Below are positions 18,874 to 28,012 of a stretch of 64,000 bases of DNA, piece by piece. The translations under genes and the position numbers were made by a program. The notes beneath the pieces were generated by a model. It did not search any database, had not been told where the DNA came from, and saw only the letters and a list, made by a program, of their open reading frames with translations. How positions within the stretch are numbered: the first letter of the stretch is position 1; every line of letters starts with the position of its first letter. Origin of the DNA: JAGQYH01 sp041393015 (GTDB taxonomy: Bacteria; Bacteroidota; Bacteroidia; Chitinophagales; JADIYW01); contig JAWKKV010000001.1 in the NCBI GenBank assembly GCA_041393015.1, positions 744,001 to 808,000 on the forward strand, read 5' to 3'.

Positions 18874-19023
18874 TTATAGTTTTTTAGTTAATTAGTTAAT
18901 ATCAAATGTAATTCAAAAATTGAGCCAATGAAAATAAATAATTAATTTTTATTGATTGTCGCAATTTTTAGGGGTTCGCAATTTGATGATTTACTTACAG
19001 CATCATACAATTTTGAAAGGCTA

Positions 19024-21705
19024 TTACTCATCATAATTCAATACTGGTGACAGCCATCTTTCAACTGTTCCAAGATCCATATTTTTCCTTTTGCTATAAT
19101 CTTCAACTTGATCTTTGGCAATTTTACCCAAACTAAAGTATTTGCTTTCAGGATGAGAAAAATACCAGCCACTAACAGATGATGCGGGATACATGGCAAA
19201 ACTATCTGTTAGTTTAATTCCTGTGTTAGCCTCCACTGACAACAAATCAAATAACTCTGTTTTTTCAGTATGATCAGGACATGCAGGATATCCGGGTGCC
19301 GGGCGAATGCCCTTGTATTGTTCTTTGATCAAGGATTCGTTTTCTAATTGCTCATTTACATCGTATGCCCAAAATTCTTTTCTTACTCTTTCGTGCATTC
19401 TTTCTGCGAAAGCTTCCGCCAATCTATCTGCCAAAGCTTTTAGCATAATTGAGCTATAGTCATCATGGTCGTCGTGAAATTCTTTTAGTTTGCTTTCAAT
19501 GCCTAAGCCACAGGTTACAGCAAAACCTCCTATATAATCCTGTTTACCGCTTTCAACCGGTGCTACAAAATCTGTTAAACAAAAATTAGGTTGTCCTGGT
19601 GCTTTTTGATTTTGTTGCCTTAAATGATGTACTGTTTTTAATTCTTCATTGTTTGAAGTGTCTTTGTATAAGATGATATCATCGCCTTTGGCATTCGCAG
19701 GGAAGAAACCAATTACACCTGTAGCTTGTATCCAATTTTCATCAATAATCTTGCGAAGCATAGCTTGTGCATCATTAAATAATTTTTTGGCTTCCGTTCC
19801 AACCAATTCGTCCTCAAATATGTTTGGATATTTCCCATGCAGTTCCCAAGTAGAAAAGAATGGTGTCCAATCAATATACTGTTGTAATTCTTCTAACGAA
19901 TAGTTTTCAAATACTTTTATACCAAGCATTTTTGGTTTCGGCGGAGAATAATTTGCCCAATCGGTTGTCCATTTATTATTTTTTGCCTCCTCTATAGATA
20001 AGTATTTTTTTATCTGTTTCTTACTTTGATGCCTTTCTCGCATCATTTCGTATTCTGACCGAATTGAAGCAATAAATGCATTTCTTCCTTCACTCAACAA
20101 ACTTGAAACAACAGGAACACTTCTAGAGGCATCTAAAACATGAATCACCGGATTGCTGTAATGTGGTTCAATCTTAACTGCTGTGTGAATTTTAGAAGTA
20201 GTCGCACCACCAATTAGTAAAGGCGTTTTCATTCCTCTTCGCTGCATTTCTTTTGCTAAAAACACCATTTCATCTAAGGAAGGAGTAATCAACCCGCTTA
20301 ACCCAATAATATCCGCTTGCTCTCGTTCGGCGGCTTCTAAAATTTTCTCTGGAGCTACCATTACACCTAAGTCAACTATATCATAGTTATTGCAACCCAA
20401 TACCACTCCAACAATATTTTTGCCTATATCATGAACATCTCCTTTCACGGTAGCCAATAGTATTTTCCCTTTCTTTTCTTGTTCTCCGGTTTTTTCTGCT
20501 TCAATAAAAGGCAATAAATAGGCCACTGCCTTTTTCATTACTCTAGCACTTTTCACCACTTGCGGTAAAAACATTTTTCCTTCTCCAAAAAGATCGCCAA
20601 CCACATTCATCCCATCCATTAAAGCCTCTTCAATTACTTGAATCGGTCGTTCAAAATGTTGCCTTGCTTCTTCAGTATCTATTTCAATATAATCTACAAT
20701 ACCTTTAACCAAGGCATGTTTTAATCTTTCTCTAAAATCAGTTTCTCTCCATGAAAGATCCTCTACTCTTTTCTTACCCGAACCTTTTACGGTTTCTGCA
20801 TATTCCAGCAACGCTTCGGTAGCGTCTTCCTTTCTATTTAAGATGACATCTTCCACTTTCTCCAACAACTCTTTTGGAATGTCATCATATACTTCTAACA
20901 TCGCTGGGTTGACAATCCCCATATCCATTCCCGCTTTGATGGCATGATATAAAAAGACAGAATGCATTGCTTCTCTTACCGGATCATTTCCTCTAAAAGA
21001 AAAAGATACATTACTTACACCACCGCTTACTTTTGCACCCGGCAAATTTTCTTTAATCCATCTAGTAGCATTGAAGAAATCTAGGGCGTTGAGTTTATGT
21101 TCATCCATTCCTGTAGCAACAGGAAAAATATTGGGATCGAAAATAATATCCGCCGGATTAAACTTTACTTTTTCTGTTAAAATCTTATACGATCGTTCAC
21201 AGATCTCTATTCTACGCTCATAATTATCGGCTTGACCATCTTCGTCAAAAGCCATTACAATTACGGCAGCACCATACATTTTTACTTTAGTAGCCTGTTC
21301 TATAAAGTTAGCTTCTCCTTCTTTTAAACTGATGGAGTTAACCACACATTTCCCTTGAACACACTTCAACCCTGCCTCTATAATATGCCATTTAGAAGAG
21401 TCGATCATAATTGGAATCCTAGCAATTTCTGGTTCAGATTGGACTAAATTGAGAAAATGCACCATGGCTTCTTCTCCATCCAACATGCCTTCATCCATAT
21501 TTATATCCAAAATCTGAGCCCCTCCTCTAACTTGATCTAAAGCCACCTCTAATGCGTCCTCAAATTTCCCTTCTTTAATTAACCTCAAAAATCTTCTTGA
21601 CCCTGTAACATTCGTTCTTTCACCAACATTTACAAAATTTGAGTTGGGCGTAACAATTAAAGGTTCAAGACCAGATAGCTGAAGACTATATTTATTATTT
21701 GCCAT
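19024..21705 (-). CDS. metH: Cobalamin-dependent methionine synthase, pterin/B12/activation part
   Basis: The 893-residue C-terminal piece of a split MetH. It starts with the methyltetrahydrofolate-binding domain (NVGERTNVTGSRRF near 28), then the cobalamin cap and binding domains with the B12 ligand motif DVHDIGKNIVG (near 425) and GLSGLITPSLDEM, and ends with the S-adenosylmethionine reactivation domain containing RPAPGYPACPDHTEK (near 805). Together with the homocysteine-binding gene 25 bases upstream it makes a full MetH. It methylates homocysteine to methionine. Expression is probably controlled by the SAM riboswitch preceding the first gene. Confidence 0.95.
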   Translation of the reverse strand: MANNKYSLQLSGLEPLIVTPNSNFVNVGERTNVTGSRRFLRLIKEGKFEDALEVALDQVRGGAQILDINMDEGMLDGEEAMVHFLNLVQSEPEIARIPIMIDSSKWHIIEAGLKCVQGKCVVNSISLKEGEANFIEQATKVKMYGAAVIVMAFDEDGQADNYERRIEICERSYKILTEKVKFNPADIIFDPNIFPVATGMDEHKLNALDFFNATRWIKENLPGAKVSGGVSNVSFSFRGNDPVREAMHSVFLYHAIKAGMDMGIVNPAMLEVYDDIPKELLEKVEDVILNRKEDATEALLEYAETVKGSGKKRVEDLSWRETDFRERLKHALVKGIVDYIEIDTEEARQHFERPIQVIEEALMDGMNVVGDLFGEGKMFLPQVVKSARVMKKAVAYLLPFIEAEKTGEQEKKGKILLATVKGDVHDIGKNIVGVVLGCNNYDIVDLGVMVAPEKILEAAEREQADIIGLSGLITPSLDEMVFLAKEMQRRGMKTPLLIGGATTSKIHTAVKIEPHYSNPVIHVLDASRSVPVVSSLLSEGRNAFIASIRSEYEMMRERHQSKKQIKKYLSIEEAKNNKWTTDWANYSPPKPKMLGIKVFENYSLEELQQYIDWTPFFSTWELHGKYPNIFEDELVGTEAKKLFNDAQAMLRKIIDENWIQATGVIGFFPANAKGDDIILYKDTSNNEELKTVHHLRQQNQKAPGQPNFCLTDFVAPVESGKQDYIGGFAVTCGLGIESKLKEFHDDHDDYSSIMLKALADRLAEAFAERMHERVRKEFWAYDVNEQLENESLIKEQYKGIRPAPGYPACPDHTEKTELFDLLSVEANTGIKLTDSFAMYPASSVSGWYFSHPESKYFSLGKIAKDQVEDYSKRKNMDLGTVERWLSPVLNYDE

Positions 21706-21730
21706 TAATGTTTATTCTTTCCGTATTGTT

Positions 21731-22744
21731 TTAAATAGTTTCTTCTTCTAACTCTTTGTGTAGTTGTCTTGGCTGATAATCTTTAGCCAAGTTGGCGATA
21801 GCCTTGATGTGTGCAGGAGTAGTTCCACAACATCCACCAATAATATTGATCAACCCTAGATCCAAAAACTCCTTTATCTGATTCGCCATAATCTCCGGCG
21901 TTTCGTCATATTCACCAAACTCATTTGGTAAGCCTGCATTGGGATGTGCACTTACAAAGAATGGAGCATTTTTATCCAAAATTTGTAAATATGGTCGTAA
22001 TTCCTTGGCTCCTAATGCGCAGTTCAACCCAATACTTACAATAGGTGCATGCTCAACAGATATTAAAAATGCTTCTGTTGTTTGGCCAGACAATGTTCTC
22101 CCGCTTTTATCAGTAATTGTCCCCGATACCATTATCGGTAATTCTATATTATTGGCGGCATAATATTCTTGAATGGCAAACAAGGCTGCTTTTGCATTCA
22201 AAGTGTCAAAAATAGTTTCTACTAATAAAAGATCAACGCCCCCTTCAATAAGTCCTTTTACTTGCTCCGAATAAGTATCCTTTAACTTATCAAAAGTAGT
22301 TGCTCTAAACCCGGGTAAATTAACATCGGGAGAAAGAGAAAGTGTCATATTGGTTGGCCCAATAGAGCCTGCCACAAATCTAGGTTTATCAGGATTCTTT
22401 GCTGTAAATTCCTCGGCAACTTCTTTTGCAATTTTTGCAGATTGGTAATTTAATTCATAAACAGCGTCTTGTAGATTATAATCTGCCTGAGCAATTGCCG
22501 TGCTGCAAAAAGTATTGGTTTCTATAATATCTGCCCCGGCTTCCAAATAGGCCGCATGAATTTCTTTAATAATTGTTGGCTGGGTGATTGATAACAAATC
22601 ATTATTTCCCTTTAAAGAGCTTTTGTGATCTTTAAATCTTTCGCCTCTATAAGCCGCCTCATCTAATTTGTATTGCTGAATCATAGTGCCCATTGCACCA
22701 TCAAGCACTAGGATTTTCTCCTTTAAAATATCTCTAATATCCAT
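21731..22744 (-). CDS. metH: Methionine synthase, homocysteine S-methyltransferase part
   Basis: A 337-residue homocysteine-binding domain, encoded separately from the remainder of MetH. It begins EKILVLDGAMGTMIQ and carries the zinc-binding cysteines in IGLNCALGAKELRPY and IIGGCCGTTPAHI (the paired cysteines near 300). The stop of this gene precedes the second metH gene by 25 bases on the same strand. The split between homocysteine and pterin domains falls at the natural domain border and is common in Bacteroidota. The start codon is about 65 bases downstream of the SAM-I aptamer. Confidence 0.94.
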   Translation of the reverse strand: MDIRDILKEKILVLDGAMGTMIQQYKLDEAAYRGERFKDHKSSLKGNNDLLSITQPTIIKEIHAAYLEAGADIIETNTFCSTAIAQADYNLQDAVYELNYQSAKIAKEVAEEFTAKNPDKPRFVAGSIGPTNMTLSLSPDVNLPGFRATTFDKLKDTYSEQVKGLIEGGVDLLLVETIFDTLNAKAALFAIQEYYAANNIELPIMVSGTITDKSGRTLSGQTTEAFLISVEHAPIVSIGLNCALGAKELRPYLQILDKNAPFFVSAHPNAGLPNEFGEYDETPEIMANQIKEFLDLGLINIIGGCCGTTPAHIKAIANLAKDYQPRQLHKELEEETI

Positions 22745-22809
22745 AACAAAGATTTGTCTGTTTTGCTGTCAACATTAAAAAAAACTGGAATATGCAGAGA
22801 AGTGCCATC

Positions 22810-22936
22810 CAACTTATCTACCTCAGCCGCGATAAAAACGCACCTAGAGTAGGACGTAGCACCATTCTTACCTTATAGGGTGAGCGGTTGCTAAGACTTC
22901 AACGGGCCTAATCCCTCAGTCTTTCTTAATAAGTTG
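22810..22936 (-). ncRNA. SAM-I (S-box) riboswitch controlling metH
   Basis: On the minus strand this 127-base leader has the S-box core: CTTATTAAGAAAG, then CTGAGGGATTAGGCCCGTTG, then the AGCAACC kink region. The outer helix P1 is visible as CAACTTAT at the 5' side pairing with ATAAGTTG at the 3' side, 8 bp. Downstream, a weaker hairpin (TTGGA with TCCAG) is followed by eight T residues near 22779-22786, a plausible expression-platform terminator. SAM binding is known to turn such genes off. It lies between the divergent metH and metF genes and acts on metH. Confidence 0.9.
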
Positions 22937-23011
22937 ACTTATTAATAGGTGCGAAGTTACAAATTCATATAGACTTAAGGAAGTTCTAATGATGAAGTTT
23001 ACAGAATTATC

Positions 23012-23019
23012 TAAGTTTG
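23012..23019 (+). promoter_or_regulatory. Candidate -7 element for metF
   Basis: TAAGTTTG is a perfect TAnnTTTG element about 85 bases before the metF ATG, downstream of the riboswitch region and on the opposite strand. No convincing -33 TTG was found at the usual spacing. Confidence 0.4.
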
Positions 23020-23104
23020 TATCGCAATGGTCCTTGATTTTATTCCAAAATACATTCAAACATTGGTATAAAATTTTGATTTTGCTTTAAAACGTAAGCA
23101 ATAA

Positions 23105-24055
23105 ATGAAAGTAACCGACTTCTTTAAAAAAGATAAAACATTAATTTCTTTTGAAATTCTTCCTCCTTTAAAAGGGAAAAGTATTGAATCTATCTATAAT
23201 ATTTTAGATCCATTAATGGAGTTTAAACCTCCTTTTGTAGATGTTACTTATCATAGAGAAGATTTTATCTATAAGCAAACCGATAAAGGATATTACGAAA
23301 AGATTGCCATTCGTAAAAGACCCGGAACGGTTGGAATTTGTGCTGCTATTATTCACAAATATGGAATAGAGGCAGTGCCACATTTGATTTGTGGTGGATT
23401 TACAAAGGAGGAAACAGAAAGTGCTTTAATAGATCTTAATTTTTTAGGCATCCAAAATGTATTGTTACTTAGAGGAGATGCTAGAAAAATGGATAGAAAA
23501 TTTATTCCAGAGGAAGGTGGACATCATTATGCTATTGACTTAGTAAAGCAAACTGTTGGTTTAAATAATGGTATCTATTTGCATGAAGAAGTTACCGGCT
23601 CAGTTAAAACCGACTTTTGTATTGGTGTTGCGGGTTATCCGGAGAAACATTTTGAAGCTCCGAACTACGAGATTGATCTCGACTATTTAAAGCAAAAAGT
23701 TGATGCTGGTGCCAATTACATTGTAACTCAAATGTTTTTTAACAATAAAAAGTTTTTTGATTTTGTGGAAGCTTGTAGAAAAGCGGGCATTAATGTCCCT
23801 ATTATTCCGGGATTAAAACCAATCACCAGCCACAGTCAAATTGATATTTTACCAAGCATTTTCTTTACTGACTTTCCACAAGATTTAATCTCGGCAGTGA
23901 AAGCTTGCAAGGATAGAGATGCGGTAAAAGAAATAGGTGTTGAGTGGACTACTCAGCAATGCAAAGAATTGATAGAGTATGGCGTACCATGCATCCATTT
24001 TTATACTATGGGCGATTGGAGAACCACTAAATCTATTGTAGAACAGATAGTATAA
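23105..24055 (+). CDS. metF: Methylenetetrahydrofolate reductase
   Basis: MetF reduces 5,10-methylene-THF to the 5-methyl-THF used by MetH, with FAD as cofactor. The 316-residue barrel has the expected N terminus ISFEILPPLKGKS (catalytic glutamate in FE), the nucleotide-binding region NVLLLRGDAR, FCIGVAGYPEKH and YIVTQMFFNNKKFFDFV. It is divergent from the split metH genes, with the SAM riboswitch on the opposite strand in the 360-base gap, so SAM control of metF is not direct. Confidence 0.96.
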   Translation: MKVTDFFKKDKTLISFEILPPLKGKSIESIYNILDPLMEFKPPFVDVTYHREDFIYKQTDKGYYEKIAIRKRPGTVGICAAIIHKYGIEAVPHLICGGFTKEETESALIDLNFLGIQNVLLLRGDARKMDRKFIPEEGGHHYAIDLVKQTVGLNNGIYLHEEVTGSVKTDFCIGVAGYPEKHFEAPNYEIDLDYLKQKVDAGANYIVTQMFFNNKKFFDFVEACRKAGINVPIIPGLKPITSHSQIDILPSIFFTDFPQDLISAVKACKDRDAVKEIGVEWTTQQCKELIEYGVPCIHFYTMGDWRTTKSIVEQIV

Positions 24056-24210
24056 TTGTTCAAAAAGGCTAAAATTCCTTGCTAAGTCACCATTTGGCTA
24101 ATCAATCTTGAACTAAAGATTACCAAATATTGAAAAAATAAGAAGCTTCCAATATACTTTAGAATATACCGTTTTTAATCACAAAAAAATTAGTATCTTA
24201 GAAATACGGA

Positions 24211-24235
24211 AACACCAATTTGTTGGTGTTTTTTT
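24211..24235 (+). terminator. Intrinsic terminator between metF and recQ
   Basis: AACACCAA and TTGGTGTT make a perfect 8-bp stem with a TTTG loop, followed directly by a run of T. It lies 155 bases after metF and about 57 bases before recQ. Confidence 0.75.
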
Positions 24236-24291
24236 CTGTGCAGATGTTAGTTACACCCTGAAGAAAAAAACCGCTACATCAATAGACAAAT

Positions 24292-26508
24292 ATGATAGAT
24301 CAAGAAATAGCACTCAGCGAAGCGCTCCAGAAATTCTTTGGCTTTGACAAATTTAAAAGCAACCAAGAAGAAATCATTGAAAGTATTTTATCCGGCAAAG
24401 ACACCTTTGTAATTAAACCGACAGGAGGTGGAAAATCGCTTTGTTATCAATTACCTGCCATCGTTTCGGAAGGTGTGGCTATAATTATTTCTCCATTGAT
24501 CGCTTTGATGAAAAATCAAGTGGATTTGGTGAGGGGTTACAGTGATGACGATAGTATTGCTCATTACTTAAATTCTCAATTGACAAAGAGCCAGATCAAA
24601 CAGGTAAAATCAGATATACTTTCTGGTAAAACTAAGATCTTATATGTAGCACCGGAATCACTGGTAAAACAAGAAAATATTGACTTTTTTGCTTCCGCGA
24701 ACATCTCTTTTGTGGCCGTTGATGAAGCGCATTGTATTTCAGAGTGGGGACACGACTTCCGACCAGAATACAGACGAATAAGAACCATGATTGCAGAGAT
24801 TAAGGATGATATTCCAATTATGGCCTTAACAGCAACTGCTACACCTAAGGTTCAGTCGGATATTATGAAGACCTTGAAGATGCATGATCCGAACATCTAT
24901 ATTTCAAGCTTTTTAAGAGAGAATTTATATTATGAAATTCGTCCTAAAAAGTCTAAAAATGAGACCCTAAGTGATATCGTTAAATTCATTAAAAGTCCTG
25001 AAGCTGGTAGATGTGGCATTATCTATTGTTTAAGTAGAAAAGCAACTGAAGAGGTTGCCGAGGTGCTGCAGGTAAATGGCATTAATGCCGCAGCTTATCA
25101 TGCCGGTTTAGATACCAATACCAGAAACGAAAGGCAAGATAAATTTTTGATGGAAGACATTAATGTTATTGTTGCCACCATAGCCTTCGGAATGGGTATT
25201 GACAAACCTGATGTGCGATTTGTCATTCATTACGACATTCCTAAAAGTTTAGAAAACTACTATCAAGAAACAGGAAGAGCCGGAAGAGATGGTTTGGTGG
25301 GCAAATGCATTGCCTATTTCAATCATAAAGACATCAATAAGCTTGAGAAATTTTTAAAAGATAAACCTGTAGCAGAAAAGGAAATTGGCGGACAGCACTT
25401 AATGGAAGTGGTAGGTTATGCTGAAACAGGTGAATGTAGAAAAAACTTTGTACTGCATTATTTTGGCGAAAATCCAACAACGCCATCTTGCGGAGACAAA
25501 TGTGATAATTGTGCTCATCCAAAAGCGACAGAAGAGGGGAAAGAATATGTTCAACTAGCGATTCAAACCATTAAAGAATTGAATGAAAAATGTCGTTTAC
25601 CTTATATCGTAGATTTTCTATTAGGAAAGAAGAAGCAGGAGATTGAGATGTTTAAGCATGACAAGCTTCCTTCTTTCGGAAAAGGAAAAGGAAAAGATGG
25701 TTTGTTTTGGAATTCTGTAATTAGAAAAGCACTAATCAGCAACTATTTAAGCAAAGATATTGAAGAATATGGTGTGTTGAAAATTACAGAAGACGGTCAT
25801 CATTTTTTAGCTCATCCAACATCAATTCCAATTGTTTTAAATCATGAGTTCCCAAGTATTTCTGAAAATGACGAGGTAATCATCAATAATGGCGCAAGCA
25901 AAGGCGGCAGTACTTTAGATCCAACCTTATTTAAGTTGCTTACCGACTTAAGAAAACGAGTAGCGAAACAAAAAGGAGTGCCTCCATATGTTATTTTTCA
26001 AGATCCATCTTTAGAGGATATGGCTAGTCAATATCCGGTAAAACTAGAGGAAATGGCGAATATTACCGGTGTAAGTATCGGTAAGGCGCAAAAATACGGC
26101 AAACCATTTATCGAATTGATTGCAGAATATGTTGAAGAAAACGAAATAGAGCGACCGAACGATTTTGTAATGAAATCAATCGTTAACAAGTCGGGACAAA
26201 AGGTTTTTATTATTCAATCGGTTGATAAAAAAATGCCATTAGATGAAATAGCGGAATCTAAAAACATGAGCATGGCGGAGTTGATTCACGAAATGGATAG
26301 TATTGTCAATTCAGGTACAAAACTGAACATCAATTACTACATCAATGAAGTGGTAGACGAGGACATTCAAGAAATCATTTATGATTACTTTATGGAAGCC
26401 GAATCTGATGATGTTGAAACCGCTTTAGCGGAATTAGAAGACGAAGACATTGATTTAGAAGAAATTCAATTGGTGAAGTTGAAATTTTTGAGTGAGGTAG
26501 CGAACTAA
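24292..26508 (+). CDS. recQ: ATP-dependent DNA helicase RecQ
   Basis: A 3'-5' DNA helicase of recombination and repair, 738 residues. Helicase motifs are Walker A KPTGGGKSLCYQLP (about 39-52), DEAHCISEWGHDFRPEY (about 145), TATATPKV and the motif VI region YYQETGRAGRDG. The RQC zinc site follows (CRKNFVLHYFGE then CGDKCDNC), then a winged-helix region and an HRDC-like domain (near 535-610, VPPYVIFQDPSLEDMA). The C-terminal ~120 residues extend beyond E. coli RecQ with a helical acidic tail, seen in Bacteroidota RecQ proteins. Confidence 0.95.
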   Translation: MIDQEIALSEALQKFFGFDKFKSNQEEIIESILSGKDTFVIKPTGGGKSLCYQLPAIVSEGVAIIISPLIALMKNQVDLVRGYSDDDSIAHYLNSQLTKSQIKQVKSDILSGKTKILYVAPESLVKQENIDFFASANISFVAVDEAHCISEWGHDFRPEYRRIRTMIAEIKDDIPIMALTATATPKVQSDIMKTLKMHDPNIYISSFLRENLYYEIRPKKSKNETLSDIVKFIKSPEAGRCGIIYCLSRKATEEVAEVLQVNGINAAAYHAGLDTNTRNERQDKFLMEDINVIVATIAFGMGIDKPDVRFVIHYDIPKSLENYYQETGRAGRDGLVGKCIAYFNHKDINKLEKFLKDKPVAEKEIGGQHLMEVVGYAETGECRKNFVLHYFGENPTTPSCGDKCDNCAHPKATEEGKEYVQLAIQTIKELNEKCRLPYIVDFLLGKKKQEIEMFKHDKLPSFGKGKGKDGLFWNSVIRKALISNYLSKDIEEYGVLKITEDGHHFLAHPTSIPIVLNHEFPSISENDEVIINNGASKGGSTLDPTLFKLLTDLRKRVAKQKGVPPYVIFQDPSLEDMASQYPVKLEEMANITGVSIGKAQKYGKPFIELIAEYVEENEIERPNDFVMKSIVNKSGQKVFIIQSVDKKMPLDEIAESKNMSMAELIHEMDSIVNSGTKLNINYYINEVVDEDIQEIIYDYFMEAESDDVETALAELEDEDIDLEEIQLVKLKFLSEVAN

Positions 26509-26548
26509 TAAAGATTCAAAATCAATCTCAAATTTCAAATTCAAATCA

Positions 26549-26566
26549 AATTTGCTAGCGCAAATT
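26549..26566. terminator. Hairpin between convergent recQ and osmC-like gene
   Basis: AATTTGC and GCAAATT form a 7-bp stem with a TAGC loop in an A/T- and CAAATTC-rich stretch separating the two convergent genes. The stem is weak and the T tract imperfect, so terminator function is tentative. Confidence 0.4.
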
Positions 26567-26588
26567 CAAACAAACCAAATTTCTTTGA

Positions 26589-27002
26589 TTACTTTATTTC
26601 ATAAGAATAGGTGATTTCAACGGAACCTCTTAGCATATGGGTGACGGAGCAATATTTCTCCATGCTTAACTCAATAGCGCGAGCCACTTTAGACTCATCT
26701 AAATCTCCTTCTAGAATAAATTTAAGATCGATAGATGTAAATACGGAAGGAACAGCATCCATATCTCGTTCTCCGTTAACTTCTACTTTATAACTTTTAA
26801 CCTCTTGCTTCATCTTTTGAAGAATACTCAATACATCCATGCTCGAACAACTACCGGCTGCCATTAATACTAACTCCATCGGTCGTGGTCCTAAATCTTC
26901 TCCGCCTATTTTTGGAGAACCGTCTATGCTTGTGGTTAAACCATTTTCATTGATACCAACCATGTGAACGGCATTGTTCATTCTTTCTAAAGTAATCTTC
27001 AT
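26589..27002 (-). CDS. OsmC/Ohr-family thiol peroxidase-like protein
   Basis: A 137-residue OsmC-type protein, thought to reduce organic hydroperoxides with a cysteine pair. The first cysteine block is MELVLMAAGSCSSMDVLSIL (Cys near 52), and the second is MEKYCSVTHMLRGSVEITY near the C terminus, where the family has its resolving cysteine. The size and motif spacing match the YhfA-like OsmC subgroup. It is convergent with recQ and divergent from the HAD gene (72 bases between start codons). Confidence 0.9.
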   Translation of the reverse strand: MKITLERMNNAVHMVGINENGLTTSIDGSPKIGGEDLGPRPMELVLMAAGSCSSMDVLSILQKMKQEVKSYKVEVNGERDMDAVPSVFTSIDLKFILEGDLDESKVARAIELSMEKYCSVTHMLRGSVEITYSYEIK

Positions 27003-27053
27003 TAATCTTCCATTTTATTCCATGCAAGGTAAGGATTACCAATCAATGCTACC

Positions 27054-27061
27054 TATCTTTG
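27054..27061 (+). promoter_or_regulatory. Candidate -7 element for the HAD phosphatase gene
   Basis: TATCTTTG matches TAnnTTTG. It overlaps a possible TTG start at 27059, which favours the ATG at 27074 as the real start and implies a very short 5' untranslated region. Confidence 0.4.
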
Positions 27062-27073
27062 GCAACTGAAAAA

Positions 27074-27913
27074 ATGAAAGAAAAACTATTCATAACAGAT
27101 TTAGACGGTACGCTTTTACAGCCGGACGCCACCTTATCTGACTATTCCAAAGAGAAAATATTAGAGATTCTAGCAAAGGATATTCACTTTACAGTGGCTA
27201 CAGCAAGAAGTGTTACCTCCACAAAGGAAATTTTAGGCGACATTCCTTTTAAATTACCGGTTATATGTGGCAATGGTGGATCTATCTATAATTATAATCC
27301 TCATGAGTTGTTACATGTTGAATACATTCCTCAAGGTTTAGTGGCTGACATTATCCATGAAACGAAATTGAAAAACGACTCCGCTTTTGTCTCTAGTTTA
27401 GAAAATGGGCAGGAGAAAGTTCATTATGATGAGCTACATAATTATGCGATGAATTGGTTTTATGAAGATCGAGTAAAAGCCAATGATCTTCGATTAAATC
27501 AAATTGAAGACATTCGAGAACGTGCTGGTGAAACGGTTACTTCGATAACTTTCATGAATAGAAAACAACATTTAGAAAAGACAAAAAAGTACTTTCTAAA
27601 AAAATACAATACTCAAATTAAGCTTAACTTTTTTGAGAATAAATATTCTCCCGGATGGTACTGGTTAAGCATTCATAGCGCTGCCGCTTCGAAAGGAAAT
27701 GCCATTCAAAAGTTGAAAAAATTCGCCAACTTACACAATGCGCATGTTACCGTTTTCGGTGATGAAATGAACGACTTATCTATGTTTGAAATCGCAGAAC
27801 ACCCTATTGCGGTGGGCAATGCCTTGCAAAAAGTAAAAAATAATGCCAAAGAGATTATTGATCATAATCATCAAAATGCGGTGGTGGATTACGTGCTTGG
27901 TAATTTTCAATGA
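27074..27913 (+). CDS. Cof-type HAD-superfamily phosphatase
   Basis: A HAD hydrolase of about 279 residues. Motif I is FITDLDGTLLQPD with the nucleophilic aspartate, motif II is in VATARSVTS, and motif III/IV is HVTVFGDEMNDLSMFEIAEHPIAVGNA, typical of the C2-capped Cof/YbiV subfamily that dephosphorylates sugar phosphates or flavin precursors. The ORF can be extended five codons to a TTG at 27059, but that overlaps the promoter candidate, so I use the ATG. Confidence 0.9.
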   Translation: MKEKLFITDLDGTLLQPDATLSDYSKEKILEILAKDIHFTVATARSVTSTKEILGDIPFKLPVICGNGGSIYNYNPHELLHVEYIPQGLVADIIHETKLKNDSAFVSSLENGQEKVHYDELHNYAMNWFYEDRVKANDLRLNQIEDIRERAGETVTSITFMNRKQHLEKTKKYFLKKYNTQIKLNFFENKYSPGWYWLSIHSAAASKGNAIQKLKKFANLHNAHVTVFGDEMNDLSMFEIAEHPIAVGNALQKVKNNAKEIIDHNHQNAVVDYVLGNFQ

Positions 27914-27987
27914 TCAATAATCAAATTACAATTCAAAATTAAATTTACCTTTCGAATCTTAATACTTGAAAATTGAATTTGAATTTG

Positions 27988-28003
27988 TCCCGGGCACGCG
28001 GGA
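27988..28003. terminator. Short hairpin between convergent HAD and M48 genes
   Basis: TCCCG and CGGGA pair around a six-base loop just beyond the end of the M48 gene. There is no T run, so termination is only suggested by position between converging genes. Confidence 0.3.
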
Positions 28004-28012
28004 TGAATCTTT

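Noticed and set aside
24211..24235. An independent small RNA ending in the hairpin upstream of recQ
   Set aside because: No promoter of its own was seen; the simplest reading is a terminator for metF.
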